A stretch of 64,000 nucleotides of DNA from Welwitschia mirabilis (Eukaryota > Gnetophyta > Gnetopsida > Welwitschiales): assembly GCA_051453625.1 (NCBI GenBank), contig JBOZIK010000001.1:180438121-180502120 (forward strand), written 5' to 3'. How positions within the stretch are numbered: the first letter of the stretch is position 1; each line of letters begins with the position of its first letter. Shown piece by piece: positions 48,241-58,700 of this stretch. Under the pieces are notes generated by a model. It was not told where the DNA came from. It ran no database searches and saw only the letters and a list, made by a program, of their open reading frames with translations. The position numbers and the translations under genes are program-made.

Positions 48241-49310
48241 AAAGGCATTTTTTTAATTACTTAAGTGCATAAAAAGATTTACATAAATTCATTTCAATTT
48301 ACAATAACTGTCATCTATGAAATCATGTAAACAGAAAGGGATTAAATTATTTGCAGTTCTTATTGATAAATTTATTACTTAGTAAGATAAAATTATAGTG
48401 CCTAATGAAGATTAGGTAAAGTATATTAATTTTAATGAATTTTACAGTAGATGGTATACTACCCACCCAAGATTTAATAAGATGTATAAAGATATCAAAC
48501 AACATTTTTGATGGCTAGGAATAAAGTCTAAAGTTGCTAATTTTATAGCTAAATATATGTTATGTTAATTAGTTAGAACTAAACATCAACATCTAGCTAG
48601 AGTTTTGTACCTCCATGACATATGGGAAGTGGTTGATATGGATTTTATTACAGGACTACCTAAGACAAAATAAGGTTATGATTTTATTTTGGTAGCGATT
48701 GATCTCTTAATCAAAAGTAGACATGTTTGTCTAGTGTAAACGATAGATTTAGCTAAAAGAATTACAAAGTAGTATGTAAATAATACAACCAAATTACATG
48801 GAGTACCTAAAAAAATTATTTAAATAGAGACAGTAAATTCACATCTAGATTTTAAACATCATTCCATAAAGAATTGGAAACTTAAATTTGAGTATAGATT
48901 TTCATCCTCAAATAGATGGGAAAAATTTTTTTGGAATACTTGTTATGATAAGTAATTTTGAATTTTGGAGGATCTTTGATGGATTATTTAGCATTAGTAA
49001 AATTCAATTATAATAATAGCTATCAAGAGTCAATAGGATGCATAACTTTTTAAGCATTATATGGAAGGAAATGTAGAAGATTAATAACATGGTTTGATTT
49101 AGTAAAAAAGAAATTATTAAAGGTACCATCTACTCAAGATTTATAAGAGAAAGAAAGAATGATTAGAAAAAGATTAAAGATGATGAAGGATAGACAACCT
49201 AAGGATACAAATCACCAAATAAGACATATAAAGCTTGAAGAAGAAGACAATATTTATCTTAAATGCTCATCTTTCAGAGGAGTTTTCAAGTTTGATAAAA
49301 AGGGAAAATT
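48241..49310 (+). pseudogene. Integrase of the second chromovirus, broken
   Basis: Zinc-binding region: HPRFNKMYKDIKQHF, WLGIKSKVANFIAKYMLC near 48465-48570. Core: DIWEVVDMDFITGLPKTK near 48630 and FILVAIDLLIKSRH near 48690. The second catalytic Asp region is scrambled and PQIDGK replaces the usual phrase before the Glu. Stops are frequent. Order and spacing fit Ty3/gypsy. Confidence 0.8.
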
Positions 49311-49661
49311 AGCCTTGAGATTTATAGGGCCTTATTAGATTATCAAATGGATTATACCAATGGCTTATGAGGTAGCCTTACACCACATCTATCAACTTTT
49401 CATAATGTTTTTCACACATCCTTATTGAGTAAATGTTTAGCTAATGAGACTAAGATAATTCCTAATTAAAAGATAGATTCTAGATTTTTCAATTAAATCT
49501 TAAGCAATTAAAATTTTAGATCAAAAGCAAATGATGCTACAAGAAAAAATTATACAACTTTATATGATACAATTAATGGATCAATCTATAGAAGAAGCAA
49601 CTCGGAAAATAGAAGCAATGAAAACTATAGATTTTAAAAGGTTTTCATGAGGAAACTTCTT
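49311..49661 (+). pseudogene. Integrase C-terminus and chromodomain of the second chromovirus
   Basis: Reads GPYxIIKW-like text and MAYEVALHH near 49330, then VFHTSLLSKC near 49405. After further decay it reads AIKILDQKQMMLQEKI and SIEEATRKIEAMKTIDFKR. EATRKIE stands where chromodomains have EATWEIE, with Trp lost. The purine tract follows at once. Confidence 0.7.
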
Positions 49662-49675
49662 AAGGATGTGAGAAA
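49662..49675 (+). promoter_or_regulatory. Polypurine tract of the second chromovirus
   Basis: aaggatgtgagaaa lies immediately before TGTTGTGTCACA, an LTR start nearly the same as that at 19002. Confidence 0.65.
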
Positions 49676-51110
49676 TGTTGTGTCACAAATTTTTAAATAT
49701 TTTAAAACCTAGCTTAAAATTATTTTAATATTTTAATAGAAATAAATAAATAATATAATCTAAATTAATATATTACAGGCTAAAAAATTTATTACAAATG
49801 ATAAAATATATAAAGGTGATAAAAATTTTATCTTGATCTTATTCCTTGGAAATTATTGATAAATATTTCATTTAAATTAATTAAATACATATAACTACTA
49901 TTAAGCTTTCTTCTTCTTATTTAGGGCAAAATAGTAGCATGCTTTTGAAATTTTAGCATTTCCTTATGAATGGCTTATTTAAGTTAGCATTAATGATTAT
50001 TTTGGAATTTGAAAAGATTATATATATTGAATTATCATGTGACTAAATTGTCTTCTTTTTCCTTATGTTGAAAAATGTCAAAAAAACTTGAATCTTGTAA
50101 CTTATGTAGACATCTTTTTCATTATTATTATTTATTAGTAAAATAAATATTTGGCATGATAAGTAGTTACTCTTATAATGAAATCTTAACAATAATAATT
50201 GGGATTATGAAATCATAACCATCTTTTTTCAAAATAATGCTTCTTCAAGTCCTCTTTAAGATAGTGTTTCTTCATGTCCTCTTTAAGATAGTATCTTTTT
50301 ATATCCTCTTCAAGATGATGTCTATTCATATCCCCTTCATCTTCTTGTTACATATGACTTCTTTTCCTTTTTACTCATATGCTTTGAAAAATCCTCTCTT
50401 ATTGAATTTTGAAAACCTTGAATCTTGGAGTGTTGAAAATGTTAGAGGTCCTAAAAATATTAAAGGCTTTAAATCCTTGAAATCTTGAAGTCTTTAAAAG
50501 ATTACAAAGTTTTACATCCAATTTTAGGTATGGTCCTTAATTCTTGAATCTTATATGGTTCACTATTTTTGCATCCTTATTTTACATCCTTTTTAAGGTT
50601 TAAATAGGTACTTTTTTCTTAATGAATTATTGCTTTCTCAATAAATTTGTAAAATTTTTAAATGTATTCCTTGTATTTGAGTACTTGTTTCTATTACTTT
50701 CTTGATAATTCTTTTAAAAGTTTGATCTGTATTATACCATATTGAAATCTTTGAGTATTATTCTAATTCAAAATTTTATTCTTATTACTTGATAAAAATT
50801 GATGTCTTATTAAAATCCTTGATGATGTATCTTGATAAAATATTGCATCTTCTTATGATATCTTATGATATTTTAAGCTTCATGGAAATGAGAATTCCAT
50901 AGATTGTCAAATGAGGCTAGGGAATGCAAGAATCCATAGACTATCGAATAAGGCAAGGGACTTTACAGATTGCTAAATAAGGTAGTAGAGTTTGAGAAAC
51001 TCACATATCATTGAGTGAGGCAATGGAATTGTTAGATCCATAGATTGCTAAATGAGGCAATGCACTTCATAGATCACCAAATGAGGTAGTGGAGGGAAAA
51101 CATATAAAAA
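49676..51110 (+). mobile_element. 3' LTR of the second chromovirus (family A, plus orientation)
   Basis: Starts TGTTGTGTCACAAATTTTTA. Its text is collinear with the minus strand of 32548-35090 and 23161-25655. It includes a 40-bp minisatellite at 50885-51090 with units like ccatagattgctaaatgagg. The right border is not found; the LTR may continue past 51.5 kb. This links the two minus-strand LTRs to a chromovirus family. Confidence 0.7.
50236..50335. repeat. Tandem repeat, about 30-bp unit
   Basis: Units like cttcatgtcctctttaagat plus agtgttt occur three to four times. The small open frame through them, with repeated VLFKIV, is a by-product. Confidence 0.8.
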
Positions 51111-51964
51111 AAATTAAAAAATAGTTATTGTCCTTTAATTTCCATAAATCTTCCACTTGAAATCTTGATCTTGTCTTGTCTATCTTATAATTTTGACTCT
51201 TGACCTTTATTTTTGCCTTTGATAATGTTGATTTATCTTATTGAATTCATCTCAATGGATTCTTGACCTTTATCTTTGCCTTCAAAATACTTCTTTTCTA
51301 GATTTGATTATGTAGAATCATAATGAACTCCATAGTAAAAGTAACCCCCTTCTCTATTTATAAAAATTTTGGTGTGGAACCTTAACTTCACTAATCATAA
51401 GATATCTGAATTTTAGAGCGAATTGCTAAATCTTTTGAAACCTATCCAAAGTTTACAATCAAATTGTGCAATTGCTATCTGCCAAAATGGAGTTACAAGT
51501 TTCTATTAAATTAAAAAACTCTCAATTTGATTAGGGTTTATTCATCATTTTTTTGGTTTTGTGATGGTTAAGGACAATCATAAAGTGATATGTATCCACT
51601 CTTATTTGGGAGATTCCTATTACCATTTGAAGCCATTTCATGAAATGCTCATGGACTTCATGCTCGAAATGCCACCACATAGATCTTCTCTACTTTTTGA
51701 AGGGAGCTTTTATCTTTCATAAGATTTCTAGAATGGCTTTCTGAAGAGTTTGAGCATAACTATGAGGAAATCTAAAAACTTATTCCCTTTGCTTAGGAAA
51801 ACCATTTGTTTAATGGTTTCATTAAATGGAATAGCAAGTAAATAATACAAGAAAATTTATTCCTTAATGTTACTTTGAAGGCAACAATCTTGACTCAGAG
51901 ATCATAATTTGATTGAATGAATGACAACCTTTGCCATAGGATCTTATAAACTTGTATAGATTCC
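51111..51964. other. Unassigned, possibly rest of the LTR
   Basis: Repeated phrase gacctttatctttgcctt-like text near 51200 and 51270. A TATA-like ctatttataaaaat lies near 51354, possibly the LTR promoter. Around 51600-51780 a slightly coding-like stretch has no recognised family. Confidence 0.35.
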
Positions 51965-52390
51965 ATGGAAGATGTGCACAATGGATTAAATTCTAGGGCA
52001 CATGGAGATGGATATTGAAGTGACATAGGAAATGAACAGATGTGGGCCATAGATGATGACTATGATCAAGCTTCATCTCAGGAATACAGATAATATGATG
52101 GAGTTTGAATTGGTGAAATGGATTTTAGGCAGAATCAGTCTAGATCTAAACCACTAGAAAAGAAATCCAAGGGTTTGCATTCAATTTTCTTAGGAAATAA
52201 TAAAGGACCTTTATCTGGTGGAGGTAAAGCTAAGGGAACTAGTCAGATGTTCTTGAAGATCAAACTCTATTGCAAATTTAGGAAAGGGATTTGCCCTTAC
52301 ACTTATAATTACAATTTTTCTCATGAAATTAAGGAGCTATGAAATCCACCCATAAATTGGCAAAATATTGTTGCACAATAGGAAGGAGAC
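51965..52390 (+). pseudogene. CCCH zinc-finger protein (plant C3H39/C3H56-like), broken
   Basis: These RNA-binding zinc-finger proteins have tandem CX8CX5CX3H fingers. An ATG at 51965 starts MEDVHNGLNSRAHGDGY, then a stop. The frame continues as MWAIDDDYDQASSQEYR and two more stops. From 52118 it is open to 52342: KGTSQMF, then the first finger KLYCKFRKGICPYTYNYNFSH, EIKEL, and after a stop NPPINWQNIVAQ, the conserved phrase after finger one. Two of the three Cys are Tyr (TGT to TAT), so zinc cannot bind. The later fingers are missing. Family assignment rests on the order GTSxMF, finger, PPxNWQxIVA. Confidence 0.7.
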
Positions 52391-53513
52391 TAGGTCTAGT
52401 GAAATAGGAGAATAAAGAATCCAATTCCATATAACTTAAATGCATTAGAAGCCAAGTTTCAGGACAAGGAAATGTTGTGCCATTATAACCCAAATCTTTG
52501 TTTGCTACTTTGGTATTTTTCTATGTTTTAGAATTTGAATTTTTGAATGATAAAAACCAGTAGTTCCAAATAAAGAATTAAGAACCTATGAATTATTTGT
52601 AAAAAGTATTCGAATCCAGAAATAGAGGATCTTCACCTCTTATAAAGATATCCTTTTACATAAATAAGTCCGTGATTATGAAGAAGAATGAGTGGGAGTA
52701 AGTGTAGAACTCAAGAATAATTATTCAACAATGAAGACTGTTGGTTATTAATGAATTAGTAAATTGTTCTTCCACTGCTATTACCTAGAAAATCCAATTA
52801 TCAAAAGCTGCCTTGCAAGTGTTGTTCCATCATCTTTGCCACTAAATCCTAATCTCCCTAAATTCCTTTACTGCATATTAGCTTCCAGGTTCTACATTTT
52901 TGTAATGTGAATTTTCACATTAATAAACTTTTGATTACTCAATTATTTAGCATTGTTTTGTGGGTCTATCAATTTCTGCAATTAATTATTTTTTATCTGG
53001 TCTATTAGCAATCTCTCTCTATACTTTGAACACATAGTTAATTCATAGTATTAAGTCTTTAATGTTTTATTTTGCATTTTTTTTTTAATCATTGAAACCT
53101 ACGTACATATATTTTAATATCAAAGGGCCTTGTGAGTTTGGTCTAATCTGCACTTCATAAGTTTATTTAAACCTTCATGCATTAAATAGAAAGTCTTGAG
53201 TTCAAACACATGCATGTCATTTTATGTTCTTTTCCTATAAAAGAATTAAATGTCTAAAATTAACTGCAAACAATGGAGTGCAAATATGGAAACTAGAGAA
53301 ATTTTAAATTATTACTTATACCTAGAATTTAAAAGCATGTGTTGACTCACACATTGATTAATCATTTTAATTTTTTAAAAATCTCCTTAGCTGAAATCAT
53401 ATTCTCTTAGACTAGCCATTATATATTTTTAAATATTAAAATTACCATTCACATTGGAATTAGGTATTCAGTCATGCACAGAGTTCATAAATTATCTTCC
53501 CTCCACTCTCTGG
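52391..53513. other. Unassigned sequence
   Basis: The rest of the zinc-finger protein was sought here and not found. It becomes A+T-rich and non-coding by 52.5 kb. Confidence 0.4.
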
Positions 53514-53606
53514 AGATAAAGGAGACTCTCAAAAAAGAAATGCACCAATTTATTCAGCCATCATCTTCATTCCTGCAGATAAAAGGAGACTCTCAAAAAA
53601 GAATGA
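53514..53606. repeat. Direct repeat gataaaaggagactctcaaa, two copies
   Basis: A 26-27 bp phrase beginning gataaaggagactctcaaaa at 53514 recurs near 53578. It could be target-site-like or the remains of a small element, but no borders are visible. Confidence 0.6.
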
Positions 53607-53719
53607 AAAGAGATCATTTTCTTTTTTTCCACACCCCCCCATAGTGCATGTAGTGAATGCCAACCATTATATACTAGTTGCCTCTCTCCTTCTCCTCTAT
53701 CGTATGATCTAGAAGTAAT

Positions 53720-53850
53720 TAGTGATTCCCTTTTTCCCTTGGCCATGTAATACCATCATAGATCCTTTCCTTGCAATATTCGTTGGAGTGAAAATCATAT
53801 CTAACAGCTTCACCTTTGTCATTAACGTTATAGTCCACATTAAATTCTCA
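53720..53850 (-). CDS. Candidate exon, family unknown
   Basis: On the minus strand about 42 codons are open with balanced, protein-like composition: EFNVDYNVNDKGEAVRYDFH followed by SNEYCKERIYDGITWPREKG, then a stop. Local G+C is higher than in the surrounding repeats. It lies about 1.2 kb downstream of the VOC-like exon on the same strand and could be a later exon of that gene or a separate fragment. I do not recognise the family. Confidence 0.35.
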
Positions 53851-55009
53851 TGCCCTCAGCAGAGCTCTACACAACTATAAGAGATTTTCAATTTGTCATT
53901 CTAGTGATGAAGTCAAAGGCAAAGAAAAATTGGAGTTTGTTTCTTGTAAACACCAATGTTTAGGAAAAAAATGTGTTCAGGTTAATGCTTATGCTAGTGC
54001 AAAACATATGTCAACATTCTTTGCAAGTAGAATTTTGACATCATTTAGGAGTCTATGACATGTAAGTGAATGAAAGATTAACAACATGATTTTTGAAACA
54101 TCATTTGAATGAATAGGAAATCTTAGTGTTCATCTAATAGTTCATCTTCGTAAATTGTGCATCCATGGAACTATGTGTTGTATGTGAGTTTAACTCTATG
54201 CCATTTATGTTTAGATATTTTCATTCATTCGATGATACAAAGCTTAATGAAATCAATCTAAGACATTAAATTTGCCCCTAAAGGATGCAGAAATGGCTTT
54301 GCTAAGACTTAAGCCTTTTAAAATGAAGATGAAGGCAAATACCCAACCAACCAATGATAAACGGATGCAATTAATGTCAATATTTAGATGAAACATGGTT
54401 TCAACATAAATATGCATAAGAAAGGAGGGATATCAAGATTTCCAGGCTTTTTTTTTTTTTAATTTGCTATGGTAAACTTCAGGTGATTTGAAACAGTAGA
54501 CATAAACTGAATGGCAAAAGTGTAACGTAAAAAAAATAAAGTAAGATTAAGGATTAACAAGAAAGCTATCAGGTCTTATGCGTTAATTGGTAGAGAAAGT
54601 GGCTGAGAGGAATCTACCTATGGAACACAATTGCATTAATAGGTATTTCCCAGTGCTTGGCATCTAACGTATCCTTGTTTGTGGATTCCAACAGATCTAC
54701 GGGATTGGGGGTCTCTGAAACACTGCATTTGAAGGCTTTAACGTGGCTGTTATCAGATTTCACAGGAGAATTGAGTCAAAACTACATTAAGTCTTGGATA
54801 AGCTTTGTACTGAAGTTCTGAACTAATTGCACATTCTCCATGACCAATTTCTCGACGGGGCTAAACAGTCTAATATCTCATATTAAATGAGGTGTACAGC
54901 TGAAATGCACACCATAAGTTTCAAATTCAATGCAATGTGTCATCATTGAGTACATAACATGGGAGGTGGTTTAGCTTCCTCGTTTCTGGACAAGCTCTAC
55001 CCTATGAGA
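53851..55009. other. Unassigned, partly gene-like composition
   Basis: 54560-55009 shares the higher G+C of the VOC-like exon and may be its 3' part or an intron, but no further coding match could be made. 53880-54560 is A+T-rich with a T run at 54449-54460. Confidence 0.3.
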
Positions 55010-55285
55010 TCAGTGAGTGACACTAATAGAGGCATAGTCCACGAGTTCACCTTTCTTCACTGAAACACAATCGCGAGCATCTACGTAAGGGATGCCTTCG
55101 CCGTACTTTGACCAACTGAATTCTTGCTCTTGAGAAATACATTGTCGTAAGTCCTCGCAACTGGAAGAGCGCATAAGAATGAGCTTAAGCAGACCGCATG
55201 TGAGCCCCGCCCAATTCAGAGTGCAAACATTAAGCGAGAGACCCAATCCATCTAAGTAAAATTTTGCAGCTCTCTGGATGTCCCT
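55010..55285 (-). CDS. Glyoxalase/VOC-superfamily-like exon
   Basis: VOC proteins are small metal-dependent enzymes (glyoxalase I, dioxygenases and relatives). The minus strand has a good acceptor (tagttgcag) ending at 55286, then an open frame: RDIQRAAKFYLDGLGLSLNV, CTLNWAGL, LLKLILMRSSS. This matches the start of a VOC fold (A-x-FY--gLGL ... W-eL ... L-LM). The later part, EFSWSKYGEGIPYVDARDCV, no longer follows the family pattern that I know, and the frame ends at 55010. There is no in-frame ATG at the left end of the exon, and a stop lies just upstream, so a first exon must lie at 55300-55710. The region is G+C-richer and keeps CpG. It may be a live gene or a recent fragment. Confidence 0.45.
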   Translation of the reverse strand, partial: RDIQRAAKFYLDGLGLSLNVCTLNWAGLTCGLLKLILMRSSSCEDLRQCISQEQEFSWSKYGEGIPYVDARDCVSVKKGELVDYASISVTH

Positions 55286-55299
55286 CTGCAACTATATAG

Positions 55300-55720
55300 T
55301 CCATTTGACAGAGGCAATTGCTCTTCTTTACTTCCCGCCCAGTAACAGATTACCCAGGATCCGTAGACAAGAATACCCTAGCAGCAAATTTGGAAAATGT
55401 CTATACAACTTCAAAATTTTCAATCCATGTCTGTTTCCTTAAGAATGCCCTCGATCTGGGTTTTTTTACTTGTGTCTCCACACAACAATGCCATTGCTGT
55501 TGCTCCAAAGAATACAGACTCTCTTCTTCGCCATTGCTGTTGCCCCAATTTTTTTTTTTTTTTTTCAAAGTGCGGTCCATCCAAAGAGCCAAAGAAAACC
55601 CTAGAAATTCCGTGTCACTACGGATTCGCGGATCCCCGATTAAGCTTCTCGTCCTACCCTCCAAGATACGAACTTCTTTGAGATTGTAGACCATCGTCAG
55701 TGACATGCATTTAGTAAAAC
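55300..55720 (-). other. Possible first exon / 5' region of the VOC-like gene
   Basis: Minus-strand frames are long here. One opens at an ATG at 55706 and stays open to 55401, across an A run at 55551-55565. Another begins with an ATG at 55534 (MAKKRVCILWSNSNG). Neither resembles a known N-terminus. Phrases gcaacagcaatgg occur twice. The CpG-rich composition (ctacggattcgcggatcccc near 55617) fits a 5' gene end. Confidence 0.35.
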
Positions 55721-55739
55721 AAGCAAAGAGTCTCCTTTA

Positions 55740-58700
55740 AAAGCTTTAGTGGCTTTAACACCTCAAACATGAAATGTTAAAACGCTAAATCCTTAAGATT
55801 TATTAGGACCTAAAATCCCTTGAGACAAATTTTTCCTCTAGATTCATTAGAGGTCTTTTGTTGAAATACATTAACTTTCCTTTAAACATTTTTGTGAATT
55901 AAAGTGTATTTGATGTAATCATAAAATTCATAATATGAAGGAAGATTTTATTAGACTTCATTCATGAAATTTTTGTTAATTGGACATTATTGATGGTATT
56001 TATATATTTTCATATTAGTATAAAAATAAAAATTTTATTATTTATTTAATAAACTTTTGCTTAATATTTTAACCATTTTTTAAATATTATTATTATCATT
56101 AGCTTATAATCAGGCAATAAGCCAGTGACATGAATTTAATGTTATAACTATCTTATCACTAGACAATAGGGATGTGATAAAAGAATAACTAGAATTATCA
56201 CAACTAATAACTAAATGAAGTATTTTAGAGGCTTTAATGATTTATTTGCTAGCTTACTAGTTATTACTTAGTGATAGTAGTCATGACAAAATACCTTATC
56301 ACCTAGTAAAAATAGAAAAGGACTAGATATTATGATTTACTGTTATCACTCAAGACAAGAATGAATCAAGATCAAAATGGATCTAAATCTCCTTTATCAC
56401 TTAGTAACATGGTATAATACATGTAGCATTAATTTTGTGACAAAGAAGGAAATCCCTCTCATAGCTAGGTAATAGGACTAATGATAGTTCATTGTAAAGG
56501 AACAATAAGGAAGGAAAAGTTTAATTGATACAAAATAATCCTTAGTTCATATTACACCCCATCATATTAAGTTATACCAATCAAATTTATACTTTTCCAA
56601 AAATTCCCATCAATCCTGCTATAAATTCAAATAATTTCACTGAAAAAATGAAATTTTCATAGCTAATTTCACTTTGAAAAACCTTGTGATCACTCTTATA
56701 CTTTTATTTTATTTATAATAAATCTTGAAATTAGTTCATTTTTGCTGTATCTTCCATTGTGTTCTGTAATATCTTCAACATTCAATGCTTTCTTTATTAA
56801 AAAGCTATTAAAAAGAGGCTGAATCATGTATGCTACTTAGTTGTTTATATTTTTATGTCTAGTCCCTATTTTTAATGTAAAAATAATTATTATAGAGTGC
56901 ATTTAAATTTAAGAGGATCTTTATGTTGTACAAATTGATTTACTGCATTTCATCCAATTCATATTCCCTATTAGTATTTTATAATAATTGTATATGCAAA
57001 TAACTAATTTAATACATGATCTTATTTCTTAAGTAAATTGTTATCAATTCTCATTTTGTGATATTTAGTTCATTTATGGTTCCATTAGTAAAATAAATTT
57101 GTAAGAATTTTTTGATACTGTGCACTTAGCACATTATTAAGAGTATTATAGTTTATTGACTCTGTATGGCTAACATCACTTATTTTTTTAATTCACGTAT
57201 GAATGACAAGAACAATCATATCATATTATTTTATTTTTATAATGAAATTATAATATTGTTTTAAAATTTTTCATTCTTTCATTAGAAAGGAATTAGATTT
57301 ACATGTGATTTAATTAATCCTAGCTTTTACTATTTGAAATCCAAATTCAGTAGCTTTTATGAATGCAATAGAGATATTATTAATTAGTTTTATTAGTTTC
57401 TCATCACTGTCATAGTTTTATACTATCTCTAAGAAAGCCCTTGTAATTTAAAATTGTTAAATAAGTTTAGTTAATAACATTTATTTCCAAATTCTATGCC
57501 TTGTACTTAAATTTCTTTCTTTGAAATTCTTATAATTTAATTCTTTCACTTTTAAAGTTCCACTTTCTAAATCATTCTCTTTATCTTTTTTGTAATTCCT
57601 TATTGTAATTTCCTTTCTGTTAGTTTCTATTATGCAAACTCCTTTCTCATTACTTTGTTATTGCAATTTCTATATTCATGATTACCTTTATTCTTTTTAG
57701 TTACTATCCTTTATGATAAATAAAAAACCTACAATAATATTCATTTATTCTTTGCTCTAAGAGGCACAACACTAAGAAAGTAAAAAGTATCTTACTAAGA
57801 AGGATATACAGAGGACTATCAATAGAGGTGGATTAAACTTCATTACATGATAGAATTCAAGAAAGTACTGAAACCTCTTTTACATTAATAAAGTATAAAA
57901 ATTTTAACAAAATAAGGTATTAGGAGTCATGATTTTTTACTATTGTAGACTTATAATATTACACTTAGAGGTAACTTTGTAATTTTTAAAAAGAAAGAGG
58001 ATTACCGATTTAATGAGCATAAAAAATGCATTTGAATTCATTTTTAGGTGAGTTTTAATAATCATAATTTATAGGACAAGATCTGAGGTAGATATGTAAA
58101 GCATAGATAACTCTTGCAAATTATGGACCCTAGGTATGACTTATAGTTCCTCCTTTATCATACTTTATTTACTTATTGATGAGATGATTCCAACTCAATT
58201 TAACACTAGATGCATCATATTAGAGCATATTAAATTATATCAGGACATTAATACATTGGAAATATACATTCTGAGGGCTATAACTTAGTCATTTCTTATT
58301 ATTTACGATGCAAATGTGATGTTCTCATATGATATCAATTAGGATCAATGTAATTAATCTAAATTGGACTTTAGCATTTTTTATTGTTACTATTGTAGCT
58401 TCTTTTAATGTTACAATTCCATTTCATAATATATTTTAATGATGAAGGGTCATGTAATTGTTCATCTATTACAAACATAAATAACATTATGTAAATTAAA
58501 AGTTTTAGCATTTACATTACCTAAAACTAATCCACGTGCATCTATATAAATCTTATTTCAATGTGAAACTAGATATTAAAGACAAATACATGCTACTGAA
58601 CTAATTTTATACCCTTTTCATGCTTTCTTTTCTTTGCAAGGATTTTCATCCATATTTCTCTCATTTCTATATCTTTTGGTTGATCTTCTCTCTATATTAT

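Noticed and set aside
54585-54660. tRNA-like phrase tggtagagaaagtggctgag
   Set aside because: No acceptor stem or TPsiC arm could be paired around it.
55551-55565. A/T run as a poly(A) tail of a retrocopy
   Set aside because: It lies inside a region with gene-like frames on both sides and no retrocopy body ends there.
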